A stretch of 64,000 bases of DNA from assembly GCA_963708645.1 (NCBI GenBank), contig CAVPTA010000008.1, positions 248,001 through 312,000 on the forward strand. The letters are read 5' to 3'. The notes under the pieces are model-generated. The model was given only the letters and a program-made list of their open reading frames with translations, ran no database searches and was not told the origin of the DNA. This document shows, in pieces, positions 10,161 through 19,017 of this stretch. The position numbers and the translations under genes are program-made. This DNA is from RYN-133 sp963708645. Lineage in GTDB: Bacteria > Actinomycetota > Actinomycetes > Mycobacteriales > Jatrophihabitantaceae. Each line of letters begins with the position of its first letter. The first letter of the stretch is position 1.

Positions 10161-10292
10161 CTTTGCCCCGCGAATACACGCTGGACGGCGCCGATCACCC
10201 ACATTCACGGGGCAAAGCCACACCATGCGCACGCTTTGCCCCGCCAATACACGCTGGACGGCGCCGATCACCCACATTCACGGGGCAAAGCC
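10161..10292. repeat. Two 59-bp direct repeats, each with inverted ends
   Basis: Copies lie at 10161-10219 and 10234-10292 and are nearly identical. Each begins CTTTGCCCCG and ends CGGGGCAAAG, so each can fold on itself, with a shared core CACGCTGGACGGCGCCGATC. The 10125-10464 gap contains no credible gene. Besides these repeats it has a stretch with GAGCG-AGCGAGC tandem motifs and a C-rich/G-rich hairpin around 10425-10450. Confidence 0.85.
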
Positions 10293-10464
10293 GCGCCACA
10301 ACGCTGGCACGCAACCACCGAGGTGACCACCACCGGAGGATCAAGCCCCAAGGAGCGCCAGCGACGACGGCTTCGGTCCGACGCGCTTAGCCCACGCGAG
10401 CGCAGCGAGCAGCGACTCCGGATTCCCCCCGAGCGAAGCGAGCGGGGGATGAGGGAGGCGCCCG

Positions 10465-10848
10465 CTAAGCCTCGAGATTGTCGGCGAAGGCTCGCAGCAG
10501 GCCGGCGACCTTGCGAGCCTCGGCCCGGTCGGGGTAGCGGCCGCGGCGCAGCGAGTTGGACGTGCTGTCCAGCAGCTTGATCAGGTCCTCGACGAGCGGG
10601 GCAAGCTCCTCGGCGGGCTTGCGCGTGGCACGGGCCACCGAGGGGACGGGGTCGAGCAGGCGCACCTGCATCGCCTGGTTGCCCTTGCGTCCGGACACGA
10701 CCCCGAATTCGACGCGCTGCCCCTTCTTCAGCTCGGTCACGCCCTCGGGCAGGGCATCACGATGGACGAAGACGTCGTCGCCGTCGTCGTAGGAGAGGAA
10801 GCCGAACCCCTTCTCCGCACTGAAGAACTTCACCTTGCCGGTGGGCAC
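10465..10848 (-). CDS. Cold-shock domain protein with a C-terminal helical extension
   Basis: 127 residues from GTG 10848, with AGGAG six bases upstream. Residues 1-65 are a cold-shock OB fold with RNP-1 (KGFGFLSY) and RNP-2 (DDVFVHRDAL). Residues 66-127 form a charged helical tail absent from classical CspA. Such long actinobacterial Csp proteins bind single-stranded nucleic acid, but their specific role is unknown. A perfect TCTGTACAGA palindrome lies at 10865-10874, just upstream of the start. Confidence 0.88.
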   Translation of the reverse strand: MPTGKVKFFSAEKGFGFLSYDDGDDVFVHRDALPEGVTELKKGQRVEFGVVSGRKGNQAMQVRLLDPVPSVARATRKPAEELAPLVEDLIKLLDSTSNSLRRGRYPDRAEARKVAGLLRAFADNLEA

Positions 10849-10999
10849 CGGAACTCCTGTCTCGTCTGTACAGAACTGAAGGCACCGCACGCCGCGGCGC
10901 CTTCGACACACAGATTACTCAGCCCGCGGATGCTGAGCGACCGGGTTCGCAGATAAGCTGGACTGTCTTTGGCGATCGGACGAAAGCGAGACAGGCACC

Positions 11000-11218
11000 A
11001 TGGCAGGCACTTCGCCCCGAGCACCGGAGCAGTACTACCACCGGGAGCCGAACACCGACCTCGAGATCGTCGACTTCCGGGTCAACGAGCTCGCCGCCGA
11101 CCAGGCGGGCGGGTTGTCGCCGTTCGGGCCCGACCGCGAGTTCCCGCTCCCGATCGACAAGATCAACTACACCCACCCCGGCCCGGGCGATCGCCCGAAC
11201 CTCGCCGACGGGCGCTGA
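11000..11218 (+). CDS. Small conserved-looking protein of unknown function
   Basis: 72 residues, acidic and rich in Pro and Asn, with no membrane segment or signal peptide. It ends LPIDKINYTHPGPGDRPNLA. A GATAAGCT sequence at 10952-10959 could be the -10 box of a promoter about 40 bases upstream. It is followed ten bases later by the helicase-associated gene and is probably cotranscribed with it. I do not recognise a family. Confidence 0.6.
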   Translation: MAGTSPRAPEQYYHREPNTDLEIVDFRVNELAADQAGGLSPFGPDREFPLPIDKINYTHPGPGDRPNLADGR

Positions 11219-11227
11219 CCCACACCG

Positions 11228-13609
11228 GTGACAGCCAGCCCGCTCGAGTCGCCGGCGCGGCCACCCGCGTCGCTGACCGAGTGGCTGCGCGGCCGCAGCG
11301 ACGCCGATCTCGCCGAACTGCTGCGCCGGCGCCCCGATCTCGCGCTGCCCGCTCCGGCCGACCTGCCGACCCTGGCCGGACGGCTGTCGGTGCGCACGTC
11401 CGTCCAGCGGGCGGTCGACGGGCTCGACGCCTTCGGCCTGCGGGTGCTGGAAGCCCTCGTGCTGTGCGCCGGCTCCGACTCCCAGGTCTCGCTCGACGAC
11501 GCGGCCGCGCTGCTCGGGACGAGCGAGGTCGGGCACGCCCTCGCCGAGCTGCGCACCCTCGCGCTCGTCTGGGGCACCGACGAGCGCCTGCGCCTGACGG
11601 GGTCGGTGCGCGAATCGATCGGCGCCTATCCGGCCGGCCTCGGCCGTCCCGCCGCCGTTCTACTGCGCCAGGTGCCTGACGCCCAGCTTGCGCCGGTGTT
11701 GCACTCGCTCGGGCTGCCACCGGCGTCGCAACCGAAAGCCGGCGCGGCGATCGCCGAAGTGCTGGCCGACCCCAACCGCGTCGCCGAACTGATCGCCGAC
11801 AGCGACCCGTCGCAGCGCGACATCCTCGACCGGCTCGCGGCCGGTCCGCCCGTCGGGGTGCTCCGTGCCCGGCCGGGCGAGACCCCGCCGGCCGTGCTGC
11901 TCACCATGCGCGGACTGCTCGTCCCGATCGAGGGACAGACCGTCGAGCTCCCCCGCGAGGTCGGCCTGGCCCTGCGCGACGCGCCACTCGGGGCCGTCGA
12001 CCCGCAGCCGCCGCAGCTGCGCATGACCGAACGCGATCCCGCTGAGCTCGACCGCCTCGGGACGACCGCCGTGCTCGAAGCCGTACGCCTGGTCGACGCG
12101 CTGGCCGACAACTGGACGGCACATCCGCCCGCACAACTGCGCTCCGGCGGCGTCGGGGTGCGCGATCTGCGGCGCACCGCCCGCGACCTGGGCGTCGACG
12201 AGACCGCTGTCGCGCTCATCGCCGAGGTCGCCGCGTCCGCAGGGCTGATCAACTCCACGCACGGCCTCGAGCCGGTGTATCTGCCGACCGCCGAGTTCGA
12301 CGGATGGCGTCGCCATGACACCGCCTCGCGCTGGGCCGATCTCGCGCAGGCGTGGCTCGCGATGACGCGCCAGCCCAGCCTGGTCGGGCAGCGCGGCGAG
12401 CGCGACCGGCTCATCACCCTGCTCAGCCCGGACGGCGAGCGCGGCACCGTCCCGGCCCTGCGCGCCCGCGTCCTCGACACCCTCACCGAGCTGCCACCCG
12501 GCCATGCCCCGGCCGATCGTGACAGCGTCCTGGCCCACCTCGCCTGGCGCGAGCCGCGGCGCGCGAGCGGCTACCGGCCGGTGCTCGAGGCGATCCTCGT
12601 CGAGGCCGACCTGCTCGGTGTCACGGCCGCGGGCGGGCTGACCGGCTACACCCGCACACTGCGTGGCGGCAGCCGCACGGTTGCAGAGCAGGTGCTGACG
12701 GGGGCGCTGCCGACGCCGGTCGACCACTTCCTCGTCCAGCCCGATCTGACGGTCGTCGTCCCCGGGCCGCCCACCACCGATCTCGCCGTCGAACTCGCGC
12801 TCACCGCCGAGCTCGAGTCGACCGGGGGCGCGAGCGTCTACCGCATCACCGAGTCGTCGGTCCGGCGCGCGCTCGATGCCGGACGCACCGCGCGCGAGAT
12901 CGCGGCCATGATCGCGCAGCGCTCGCGCACGCCCGTCCCGCAGTCGTTGAGCTACCTGATCGACGACCTGGCTCGGCGCCACGGAGCCCTGCGCACCGGC
13001 ACGGCCTCGGCCTATCTGCGCTGCGAGGACGAAGCACTGCTCGCCCGCGTGCTCTCCGACCGCACCCTCAGCTCGCTACAGCTACGCCGCATCGCCTCGA
13101 CGGTGGTGATCTCGGCGGCACCGGTGACCGACGTTCTCGAGCGGCTGCGCGGGGCCGGCTACGCGCCGGCCGCCGAGTCGCCGGACGGTGAGGTCATCGC
13201 GATCGGCGCCGAGGTGCCGCGCGCGCCGTCACGGACCCCCGTCCGCATCGTCCGGTCGCGCACCGACGCCGTGTCGAATCTGGCCGAGGTCGTCAAGCGG
13301 GTGCGGTCCGGCGACGCGCTCACCGAGATCAGCACCCGCCACGTGCCGACCATCGCCCAGCAGGTGCCCGGCGTGACCTCGGCGGCGACCATGGGTCTGC
13401 TGCGTGACGCGATCCGCACCGAGCACAGCGTGCTGATCGGCGTGGCCGAGTCCGACGGCACTCAGAGCCGCCACGTGCTCACCCCGATCTCGATGGCCGG
13501 CGGCTTCGTCCGCGGGCACCAGGACGACCGCGAGGGCCTGGTCTCGTTCCCGCTGCACCGCATCACTGCCGCGACCGTCATCGACCGCGACGACGCGGAC
13601 GAGGGATGA
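11228..13609 (+). CDS. Helicase-associated (XPB/Ssl2-like N-terminal domain) protein
   Basis: 793 residues from a GTG start. It begins with helical repeats (LTEWLRGRSDADLAELLRRR) and continues with winged-helix-like segments. Residues ~480-580 hold the conserved block FLVQPDLTVVVPGPP, which marks the 'helicase conserved C-terminal domain' (Helicase_C_3) family. It lacks Walker motifs, so it is not itself a helicase. Mycobacteria encode the same protein next to the XPB helicase, and here XPB follows 2.4 kb downstream. The gene overlaps the histidine kinase start by four bases. A role as an XPB partner in repair is inferred from context. Confidence 0.82.
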   Translation: MTASPLESPARPPASLTEWLRGRSDADLAELLRRRPDLALPAPADLPTLAGRLSVRTSVQRAVDGLDAFGLRVLEALVLCAGSDSQVSLDDAAALLGTSEVGHALAELRTLALVWGTDERLRLTGSVRESIGAYPAGLGRPAAVLLRQVPDAQLAPVLHSLGLPPASQPKAGAAIAEVLADPNRVAELIADSDPSQRDILDRLAAGPPVGVLRARPGETPPAVLLTMRGLLVPIEGQTVELPREVGLALRDAPLGAVDPQPPQLRMTERDPAELDRLGTTAVLEAVRLVDALADNWTAHPPAQLRSGGVGVRDLRRTARDLGVDETAVALIAEVAASAGLINSTHGLEPVYLPTAEFDGWRRHDTASRWADLAQAWLAMTRQPSLVGQRGERDRLITLLSPDGERGTVPALRARVLDTLTELPPGHAPADRDSVLAHLAWREPRRASGYRPVLEAILVEADLLGVTAAGGLTGYTRTLRGGSRTVAEQVLTGALPTPVDHFLVQPDLTVVVPGPPTTDLAVELALTAELESTGGASVYRITESSVRRALDAGRTAREIAAMIAQRSRTPVPQSLSYLIDDLARRHGALRTGTASAYLRCEDEALLARVLSDRTLSSLQLRRIASTVVISAAPVTDVLERLRGAGYAPAAESPDGEVIAIGAEVPRAPSRTPVRIVRSRTDAVSNLAEVVKRVRSGDALTEISTRHVPTIAQQVPGVTSAATMGLLRDAIRTEHSVLIGVAESDGTQSRHVLTPISMAGGFVRGHQDDREGLVSFPLHRITAATVIDRDDADEG

Positions 13610-14709
13610 GGCTGTTTCCTCGCCCGCTGCTGTGGCGCGTGCCCGCGTGGGCCGCGGTCATCCTCGCCACCACGCTCTCGGTCCACGGCGTCCAGGAGCG
13701 GACGTGGGCGGCCGTGACCATGGCGATCGCGGTCATCGCCACGCAGTTCACCGACGACGTCCACGCGGTGGCGCGCACCTCCGCCGCGATCGTGATCGCG
13801 ACGGTCGCCGGTCTGTCCTGCGTCCTGATCGCCCCCAAGGGCCTGGGTGAGATCCCTGCGTTCGTCGTGGCGGGCAAGATCCCGTTCGCGATCGACCGGC
13901 CGGCCGGACGCTGGTTCGTCGCCGCGACGACGCTGCTCGTGGGCGGCGTCGTCGGCTACGTCTCACGCAGCGCGATCGGCGCGCTGGCCGGACTGGGCAT
14001 CCCGCTGCTCGCACAACGCGCGGCCGAGCGTCGCCAACTCATCGCCTCACGCGACGAGGCACAAGCGCTGCTGGTCGAGGTGCAGTCCGGTCGCGACGCC
14101 GAGGCCCAGGCCGCGGCCCTGCAGGAGCGCGGCCGCATCGCTCGCGACCTGCACGACGTCCTCGCGCACAGCCTCGCCGGGCTGTCGGTGCAGCTGCAGG
14201 CCACCCGGACGGTCGCTGCGCGCGAAGGGGTCACGGCGGCCGTCCTCGACCCGCTCGACCGGGCCGCCCAGCTGGCCCGCGAGGGGTTGGGCGACGCCCG
14301 CGCGGTCGTCGGCGCGCTGCGCGACCCGACCGCGCTCGGGGTCGCCGAGATCGCGACGCTGGTCGATCGGCAGCCCGGCGGGGCCCGGCTAACCACGCGC
14401 GGCACACCCGTCCCGGTCGACCCGGCGGCCGGCCACGCCGCGTATCGCGCCGTCCAGGAGGCCCTCACCAACGCTGCCCGCTACGCGCCCGGCTCCGACG
14501 TGACGGTCACGCTCGACTACTCCGCGACAGCCCTGGTCATCTGCGTCGACGACACCGGCTTGCCGCCCGGACGCGAGCCGGTCGCCTCGCAAGGCTCCGG
14601 ACTCGGGCTGGCCGGCATGTCCGAACGCCTGGTTGCGGTGGGCGGCACGGTCACGGCCGGGCCGCGCCCGGCCGGCGGCTGGCAGGTGCGGGTCGAGGTG
14701 CCGATATGA
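13606..14709 (+). CDS. NarL-type sensor histidine kinase
   Basis: 367 residues. About four hydrophobic segments fill residues 1-145 with no large extracellular domain. They are followed by a coiled dimerisation helix and the HisKA_3 motif RGRIARDLHDVLAHSLAGLS, where His is the phosphorylation site. The HATPase region has the N box EALTNAARYA, a D box (ICVDDTGLPPG) and a G box (GSGLGLAGM). It overlaps the response regulator gene by four bases. Sensors of this layout often detect envelope or lipid stress; the signal here is unknown. Confidence 0.92.
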   Translation: MRLFPRPLLWRVPAWAAVILATTLSVHGVQERTWAAVTMAIAVIATQFTDDVHAVARTSAAIVIATVAGLSCVLIAPKGLGEIPAFVVAGKIPFAIDRPAGRWFVAATTLLVGGVVGYVSRSAIGALAGLGIPLLAQRAAERRQLIASRDEAQALLVEVQSGRDAEAQAAALQERGRIARDLHDVLAHSLAGLSVQLQATRTVAAREGVTAAVLDPLDRAAQLAREGLGDARAVVGALRDPTALGVAEIATLVDRQPGGARLTTRGTPVPVDPAAGHAAYRAVQEALTNAARYAPGSDVTVTLDYSATALVICVDDTGLPPGREPVASQGSGLGLAGMSERLVAVGGTVTAGPRPAGGWQVRVEVPI

Positions 14710-15359
14710 GCGTGCGGGTGGTCGTGGCCGACGACCAGGCCGTCGTGCGCGACGGGCTGGTCCTGTTGCTCTCGGCCAGCGACGACATCGACGTGGTCGG
14801 CGCTGCCGCCGACGGCGACGAAGCGGTGCAGCTCGTACTCGACACGCGTCCTGACGTCGCCCTGCTCGATCTGCGCATGCCCAAACGCACCGGCGACCAG
14901 GTCACCGAGGTGCTCGCCCGCGAGGCTCCCGAAGTACGTGTGCTGGTGCTGACGACCTTCGCCGACGACGACGCGATCCTGCCCGCGCTGCGCGCCGGGG
15001 CGGTCGGCTACCTGACCAAGGACGCGACCAGCGAGCAGCTCGTCGGCGCGATCCGCGACGTCGCAGCCGGGCGCACCGTGCTTGATGCCTCCGTCCAGCG
15101 GCGGCTGGTCGAACTCGTCGCTGCTCCCGCACCGCCTGTCGCGGTCGAATCCGATCTCGGCGGGCTGACGCGCCGCGAGGTCGACGTCGTCCGGCTGGTC
15201 GCCGAGGGCCTGACCAATCAGCAGATCGCCCGCCGCCTCGTCGTGAGCGAGGCGACGGTGAAGACCCATCTCAACCACGTGCTGTCGAAGCTCGACGTGG
15301 ACGGACGGCCAGGCCTTGTCGCCTGGGCGTGGCGACAAGGTCTGGCCGGTTCGTCCTAG
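14706..15359 (+). CDS. NarL/LuxR-type response regulator
   Basis: 217 residues. The receiver domain has acidic DDQ near the start, the phospho-acceptor Asp in VALLDLRMPKR, the conserved Thr in VLTTFADDD and the Lys in YLTKDA. The C-terminal LuxR domain reads LTRREVDVVRLVAEGLTNQQ and ends with the DNA-recognition helix SEATVKTHLNHVLSKL. It is the cognate partner of the kinase it overlaps. Its stop faces that of a small membrane protein eight bases away. Confidence 0.93.
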   Translation: MSVRVVVADDQAVVRDGLVLLLSASDDIDVVGAAADGDEAVQLVLDTRPDVALLDLRMPKRTGDQVTEVLAREAPEVRVLVLTTFADDDAILPALRAGAVGYLTKDATSEQLVGAIRDVAAGRTVLDASVQRRLVELVAAPAPPVAVESDLGGLTRREVDVVRLVAEGLTNQQIARRLVVSEATVKTHLNHVLSKLDVDGRPGLVAWAWRQGLAGSS

Positions 15360-15367
15360 GCAGCGGA

Positions 15368-15892
15368 TCAGGCTGCCACCAGCTCCCGCGTGTGCTGGGC
15401 CTGCTGCTGCACACGCTGGCCACGGACCACGAGGATCAGCGTCCGGGTGAACACCTCGCCGAGGGCCATCAGCACGAGCGCGGCCGTCCAGGCCTCGCGG
15501 CTGGTGATGTGATGCTCGACGCTGAACCGAGCGAGCTCGGGGGCGCCGCCGTGGGCGGCCCACACGGCGAAGGCAAAGCGTGAGCCCATGCCCGCGATCC
15601 AGGCACCGGCGGCGACCCAGCCGGCCTTGACCAGGGGGTAGCGGCCGCCGTCCGAGCGCACCCGGGTGGTCAGGGCGCTGATCAGGCCGAGTGTGACGCC
15701 CACGCCGGTCAGGACGGCGACGAGGGCGAGGCTGTTGCCGCTGGTCGGGACGCCGTGGAGGTAGCTGGCGCCGATGCCGACCACGAGGCCCATGGGCAGC
15801 AGGGTCGCCCGCAGGTCGAGGCGGCTCTCGCGGATCTGGCGGACGACGAGCAGGACGAGGACGGTGTCGAGGAGGTAATCGCTGAAGGTCAT
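15368..15892 (-). CDS. Integral membrane protein of about six segments
   Basis: 174 residues from ATG 15892. The N-terminus FSDYLLDTVLVLLVVRQIRE is followed by hydrophobic segments with short loops, and a cytoplasmic C-terminus rich in Gln and Arg. The layout resembles DUF1453/CcdC-like actinobacterial membrane proteins, but I cannot confirm the family. It is divergent from the XPB gene and convergent with the response regulator. It could be a target or partner of the adjacent two-component system, which is inference. Confidence 0.7.
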   Translation of the reverse strand: MTFSDYLLDTVLVLLVVRQIRESRLDLRATLLPMGLVVGIGASYLHGVPTSGNSLALVAVLTGVGVTLGLISALTTRVRSDGGRYPLVKAGWVAAGAWIAGMGSRFAFAVWAAHGGAPELARFSVEHHITSREAWTAALVLMALGEVFTRTLILVVRGQRVQQQAQHTRELVAA

Positions 15893-16015
15893 GGCACAAG
15901 ACTCGCGATTTCGGCCCTCCGGCGAATCAACCCGCGGGTGGAGACGGGGTTGATATCTGCGCCGGCGCTCGCGGTTTGAGATAATGGACGGCCGTTGTTC
16001 TACGTGGGGAGATCT

Positions 16016-17665
16016 GTGACCGACGGACCGTTGATCGTCCAGTCCGACAAGACCTTGTTGCTCGAGGTCGATCATCCGCTCGCCGGCGATGCCCGCGCCG
16101 CGATCGCCCCGTTCGCCGAGCTCGAGCGCAGCCCTGAGCACGTGCACACCTATCGGCTGACCCCGCTCGGGTTGTGGAACGCCCGCGCCGCGGGGCACGA
16201 CGCCGAGCAGGTTGTCGACGCCCTCGTCCGCTTCAGCCGCTATGCAGTGCCGCACGCACTGCTCGTCGATGTCGCCGACACCATGGACCGCTACGGGCGC
16301 CTGCAACTGGCCAAGCACCCCACCCACGGCCTCGTGCTGATCTCGCTCGACCGGGCGGTCCTCGAAGAAGTCGTGCGGCAGAAGAAGATCGCCCCGATGC
16401 TCGGCGAGCGCATCGACGCCGACATGATCGCCGTGCACCCGTCCGAGCGCGGCCGGCTCAAGCAGGCGTTGCTCAAAGTCGGCTGGCCCGCCGAGGATCT
16501 CGCCGGCTACGTCGACGGCGAGGCGCACCCGATCGAGCTCAACCAGGACGACTGGGAGCTGCGCACCTACCAGCGGCAAGCCGTCGACATGTTCTGGCAG
16601 GGCGGGTCGGGCGTGGTGGTGCTCCCGTGCGGCGCCGGCAAGACGCTCGTCGGCGCCGCCGCGATGGCCGAGGCCAAGGCGACCACGCTCATCCTCGTCA
16701 CCAACACCGTCGCCGGACGGCAGTGGAAGCGCGAGCTGCTTGCGCGCACGTCGCTGACCGAGGAAGAGATCGGCGAGTACAGCGGCGAGAAGAAAGAGAT
16801 CCGGCCCGTCACCATCGCCACGTACCAGGTGATGACGACCCGCCGCAAAGGCGAGTACCGCCACCTCGAACTGTTCGACAGCCGCGACTGGGGACTGATC
16901 GTCTATGACGAGGTGCATCTGCTCCCCGCGCCGATCTTCCGGCTCACCGCCGATCTGCAGTCGCGGCGCCGGCTCGGGCTGACGGCCACACTGATCCGCG
17001 AGGACGGTCGCGAGGGCGACGTGTTCTCGCTGATCGGGCCGAAGCGCTACGACGCGCCGTGGAAGGACATCGAGAACCAGGGTTGGATCGCGCCGGCCGA
17101 CTGCACCGAGGTGCGCGTGACGCTGACCGACGCCGAGCGGATGACCTACGCGACCGCCGAGGCCGAGGACCGCTACAAGCTCGCGGCGACCGCGCGCACG
17201 AAGTTGCCGGTGATCAAGACGATTGTCGACAGGCATCCTGATGATCAGGTGCTCGTGATCGGCGCCTACCTCGACCAGCTCGACGACGTTTCTGCCGAAC
17301 TCGATGGCGCGCCGATCATCCAGGGATCGACGCCGAACAAGGAACGCGAGAAGTTGTATGACGCGTTCCGCCGCGGCGAAGAGCGCGTGCTGGTCGTCAG
17401 CAAGGTCGCCAACTTCTCGATCGACCTGCCCGAAGCCGCCGTCGCCGTCCAGATGAGCGGCACGTTCGGCTCACGGCAGGAAGAAGCACAACGCCTCGGC
17501 CGCGTGCTCCGCCCGAAGAAGGACGGTCGGCAGGCGCACTTCTACACGGTCGTCTCGCGCGACACGCTCGATTCCGAGTACGCCGCACACCGCCAGCGGT
17601 TCCTCGCCGAGCAGGGCTACGCGTACACGATCGTCGACGCCGACGACCTGCTGCGGCCGCTGTAG
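16016..17665 (+). CDS. XPB/ERCC3-type DNA repair helicase
   Basis: 549 residues from GTG 16016, with GGGGAG upstream; the ATAATGG at 15980-15986 could be its -10 region. Residues 1-170 are the helicase damage-recognition part (PLIVQSDKTLLLEVDHP). Superfamily 2 motifs follow: the Q-tip RTYQRQAVDMF, Walker A LPCGAGKTL, Walker B/DEAD-like YDEVHLL, LTATLIRED (motif III), the RED motif within it, VVSKVANFSIDLPEA and the arginine fingers in EAQRLGRVLRP. Bacterial XPB is an ATP-dependent 3'-5' translocase. The helicase-associated protein nearby is its usual genomic partner. Confidence 0.93.
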   Translation: MTDGPLIVQSDKTLLLEVDHPLAGDARAAIAPFAELERSPEHVHTYRLTPLGLWNARAAGHDAEQVVDALVRFSRYAVPHALLVDVADTMDRYGRLQLAKHPTHGLVLISLDRAVLEEVVRQKKIAPMLGERIDADMIAVHPSERGRLKQALLKVGWPAEDLAGYVDGEAHPIELNQDDWELRTYQRQAVDMFWQGGSGVVVLPCGAGKTLVGAAAMAEAKATTLILVTNTVAGRQWKRELLARTSLTEEEIGEYSGEKKEIRPVTIATYQVMTTRRKGEYRHLELFDSRDWGLIVYDEVHLLPAPIFRLTADLQSRRRLGLTATLIREDGREGDVFSLIGPKRYDAPWKDIENQGWIAPADCTEVRVTLTDAERMTYATAEAEDRYKLAATARTKLPVIKTIVDRHPDDQVLVIGAYLDQLDDVSAELDGAPIIQGSTPNKEREKLYDAFRRGEERVLVVSKVANFSIDLPEAAVAVQMSGTFGSRQEEAQRLGRVLRPKKDGRQAHFYTVVSRDTLDSEYAAHRQRFLAEQGYAYTIVDADDLLRPL

Positions 17666-17668
17666 TTG

Positions 17669-18181
17669 CTACCTGGCCTCACACGATTGGTCGAACCCCG
17701 CGCCGGTGAGTGCGGTGATCGCCGGGGCGGATCCGATCGATGCTTCCGACTTGACCTCTTTCGTGTAAGCACCCTGGCCTCGCTTTGCTGCGGCAAGCCG
17801 TTTCGCGTCCAACCGATTCGCGAAGCGGACGTACGCAGCGAATACCGCAGCCTTGTCCTTCGCCGCGGCGGGGACGGACACCCGCGCGAGCTGCCGATCG
17901 AAGTCGGCGAGCAGCCTCGCATGCGCAGGCTGCTGCGCGAAGTACTTTTTCACCGGGACGTCGAGGCTGCCGCCGTGAGTCACCGCGATCACCTTCGGCA
18001 GCAGCGCGGTGCACAACCGGTTCACCGCACCGAGGTAGGTCTGCACCGCGGAGTCACTCGAGCTTGTCGTCACCGTGGGCGTCGAGGGTGCCGGCGCGCT
18101 CGGCGACGACGACGAGCACGCGCCGACGATCATGCATGCTGTGGCGAGACCCACGCTGAGCCGCACCCTCCCCGAGTCCAT
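17669..18181 (-). CDS. Secreted lipoprotein of unknown function
   Basis: 170 residues from ATG 18181, with GAAGGA upstream. The lipobox is VGLATACMIVGAC, so the cysteine near residue 21 should be lipidated. A Ser/Pro/Thr linker follows (SSSSPSAPAPSTPTVTTSS). The mature domain is helical with two conserved-looking cysteines (NRLCTALL and FDQSCEA at the very end) that could form a disulfide. The stop lies three bases from that of the XPB gene. The family is not recognised. Confidence 0.78.
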   Translation of the reverse strand: MDSGRVRLSVGLATACMIVGACSSSSPSAPAPSTPTVTTSSSDSAVQTYLGAVNRLCTALLPKVIAVTHGGSLDVPVKKYFAQQPAHARLLADFDRQLARVSVPAAAKDKAAVFAAYVRFANRLDAKRLAAAKRGQGAYTKEVKSEASIGSAPAITALTGAGFDQSCEAR

Positions 18182-18257
18182 GCCGCGATCCTTCAGCGTT
18201 CGGGACTCAAACTGATAACCCGACAGTCTCGATCCGGTCCACCCCAGATCGCCGCTG

Positions 18258-18263
18258 TAGCGT
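18258..18263 (+). promoter_or_regulatory. Candidate -10 box (TAGCGT) of a leaderless promoter
   Basis: TAGCGT matches TANNNT and is followed by seven bases before the GTG start at 18271, with no Shine-Dalgarno sequence. This spacing fits transcription starting at the start codon of the LppX-like gene. Confidence 0.45.
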
Positions 18264-18270
18264 CGTCGCC

Positions 18271-19017
18271 GTGATTCGACTGCGCGCGCTGATCGCCGCA
18301 ACCGCCCTGCTCGTCGCCGGGTGCACCTCGTCGGGCGGCGGCGGGACGAGTTCTGCGCCGCCGACGTCGTCCGGCACTTCGAAGCTCGCCGCGACCGTCG
18401 CGAATGCGATGCGCAAGGGCCTGGCCGCCGTCACCAGCGCGCACCTGGTCATCGACGCCGGCAGCTTCGGCGGCAAGTCGGTCGGCGACGTCAAGTACAG
18501 CAACGGCCAGGCGACCGCGTCGCAGCTGACGATCAACGCGGGCGGCGCGGCACAGATCGTCACCGTCGGCGACACGACGTACGCGAAGTTGCCGGCCGGC
18601 CGCAACACGACCGGCAAGCCCTGGGTCGTTGTCAGCAACGACTCGAACAACGAGTTCGTGCGCGCGCTCAGCTCGCAGGTGTCGCTGGTGAAGGCAGCCA
18701 CGTCGCTGCCGGCCATCGCCGACGCCGTCGGCACAGCGACGTCGATCTCCGACAAGGGAGCCGCGTCGAAAGGACACGGCTACGCGCTGCAACTCGATCC
18801 GGCCAAGATCACCGATGCCGATCTTGGCAGCGCGCTGCGCGATCTCGGCGAGAATCCAGTGCCCGTCACGCTCGTGCTCGACAAGTCCGGCCGTCCGACC
18901 CAGATCAAGATCCTGGTCAAGCTCGGGTCGACGTCGTTCCCGATCGTGATCGACGTGAGCAACTTCAACGCACCCCTGATGATCACAGCTCCCCCCGCCG
19001 ACCAAGTCGCCAAATGA
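18271..19017 (+). CDS. LppX/LprG-family lipoprotein
   Basis: 248 residues from a GTG start. The signal peptide ends in the lipobox TALLVAGC and is followed by a Gly/Ser/Thr linker. The mature part has the LolA/LppX fold pattern: a long amphipathic helix (KLAATVANAMRKGLAAV), then alternating strands with VKYSNGQATASQLTINAGG and KPWVVVSNDSNNEF. In mycobacteria this family carries lipids or lipoglycans across the periplasm. Its stop overlaps the ATG of the DinB gene by four bases. Confidence 0.82.
   Translation: MIRLRALIAATALLVAGCTSSGGGGTSSAPPTSSGTSKLAATVANAMRKGLAAVTSAHLVIDAGSFGGKSVGDVKYSNGQATASQLTINAGGAAQIVTVGDTTYAKLPAGRNTTGKPWVVVSNDSNNEFVRALSSQVSLVKAATSLPAIADAVGTATSISDKGAASKGHGYALQLDPAKITDADLGSALRDLGENPVPVTLVLDKSGRPTQIKILVKLGSTSFPIVIDVSNFNAPLMITAPPADQVAK

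Noticed and set aside
10161..10292. CRISPR array
   Set aside because: Only two repeats of 59 bp with a 14-base spacer and no cas genes.
15893..17236. Very long open frame on the minus strand opposite the XPB gene
   Set aside because: Arg/Val/Leu-rich shadow typical of GC-rich codon bias; the plus-strand XPB has full helicase motifs.
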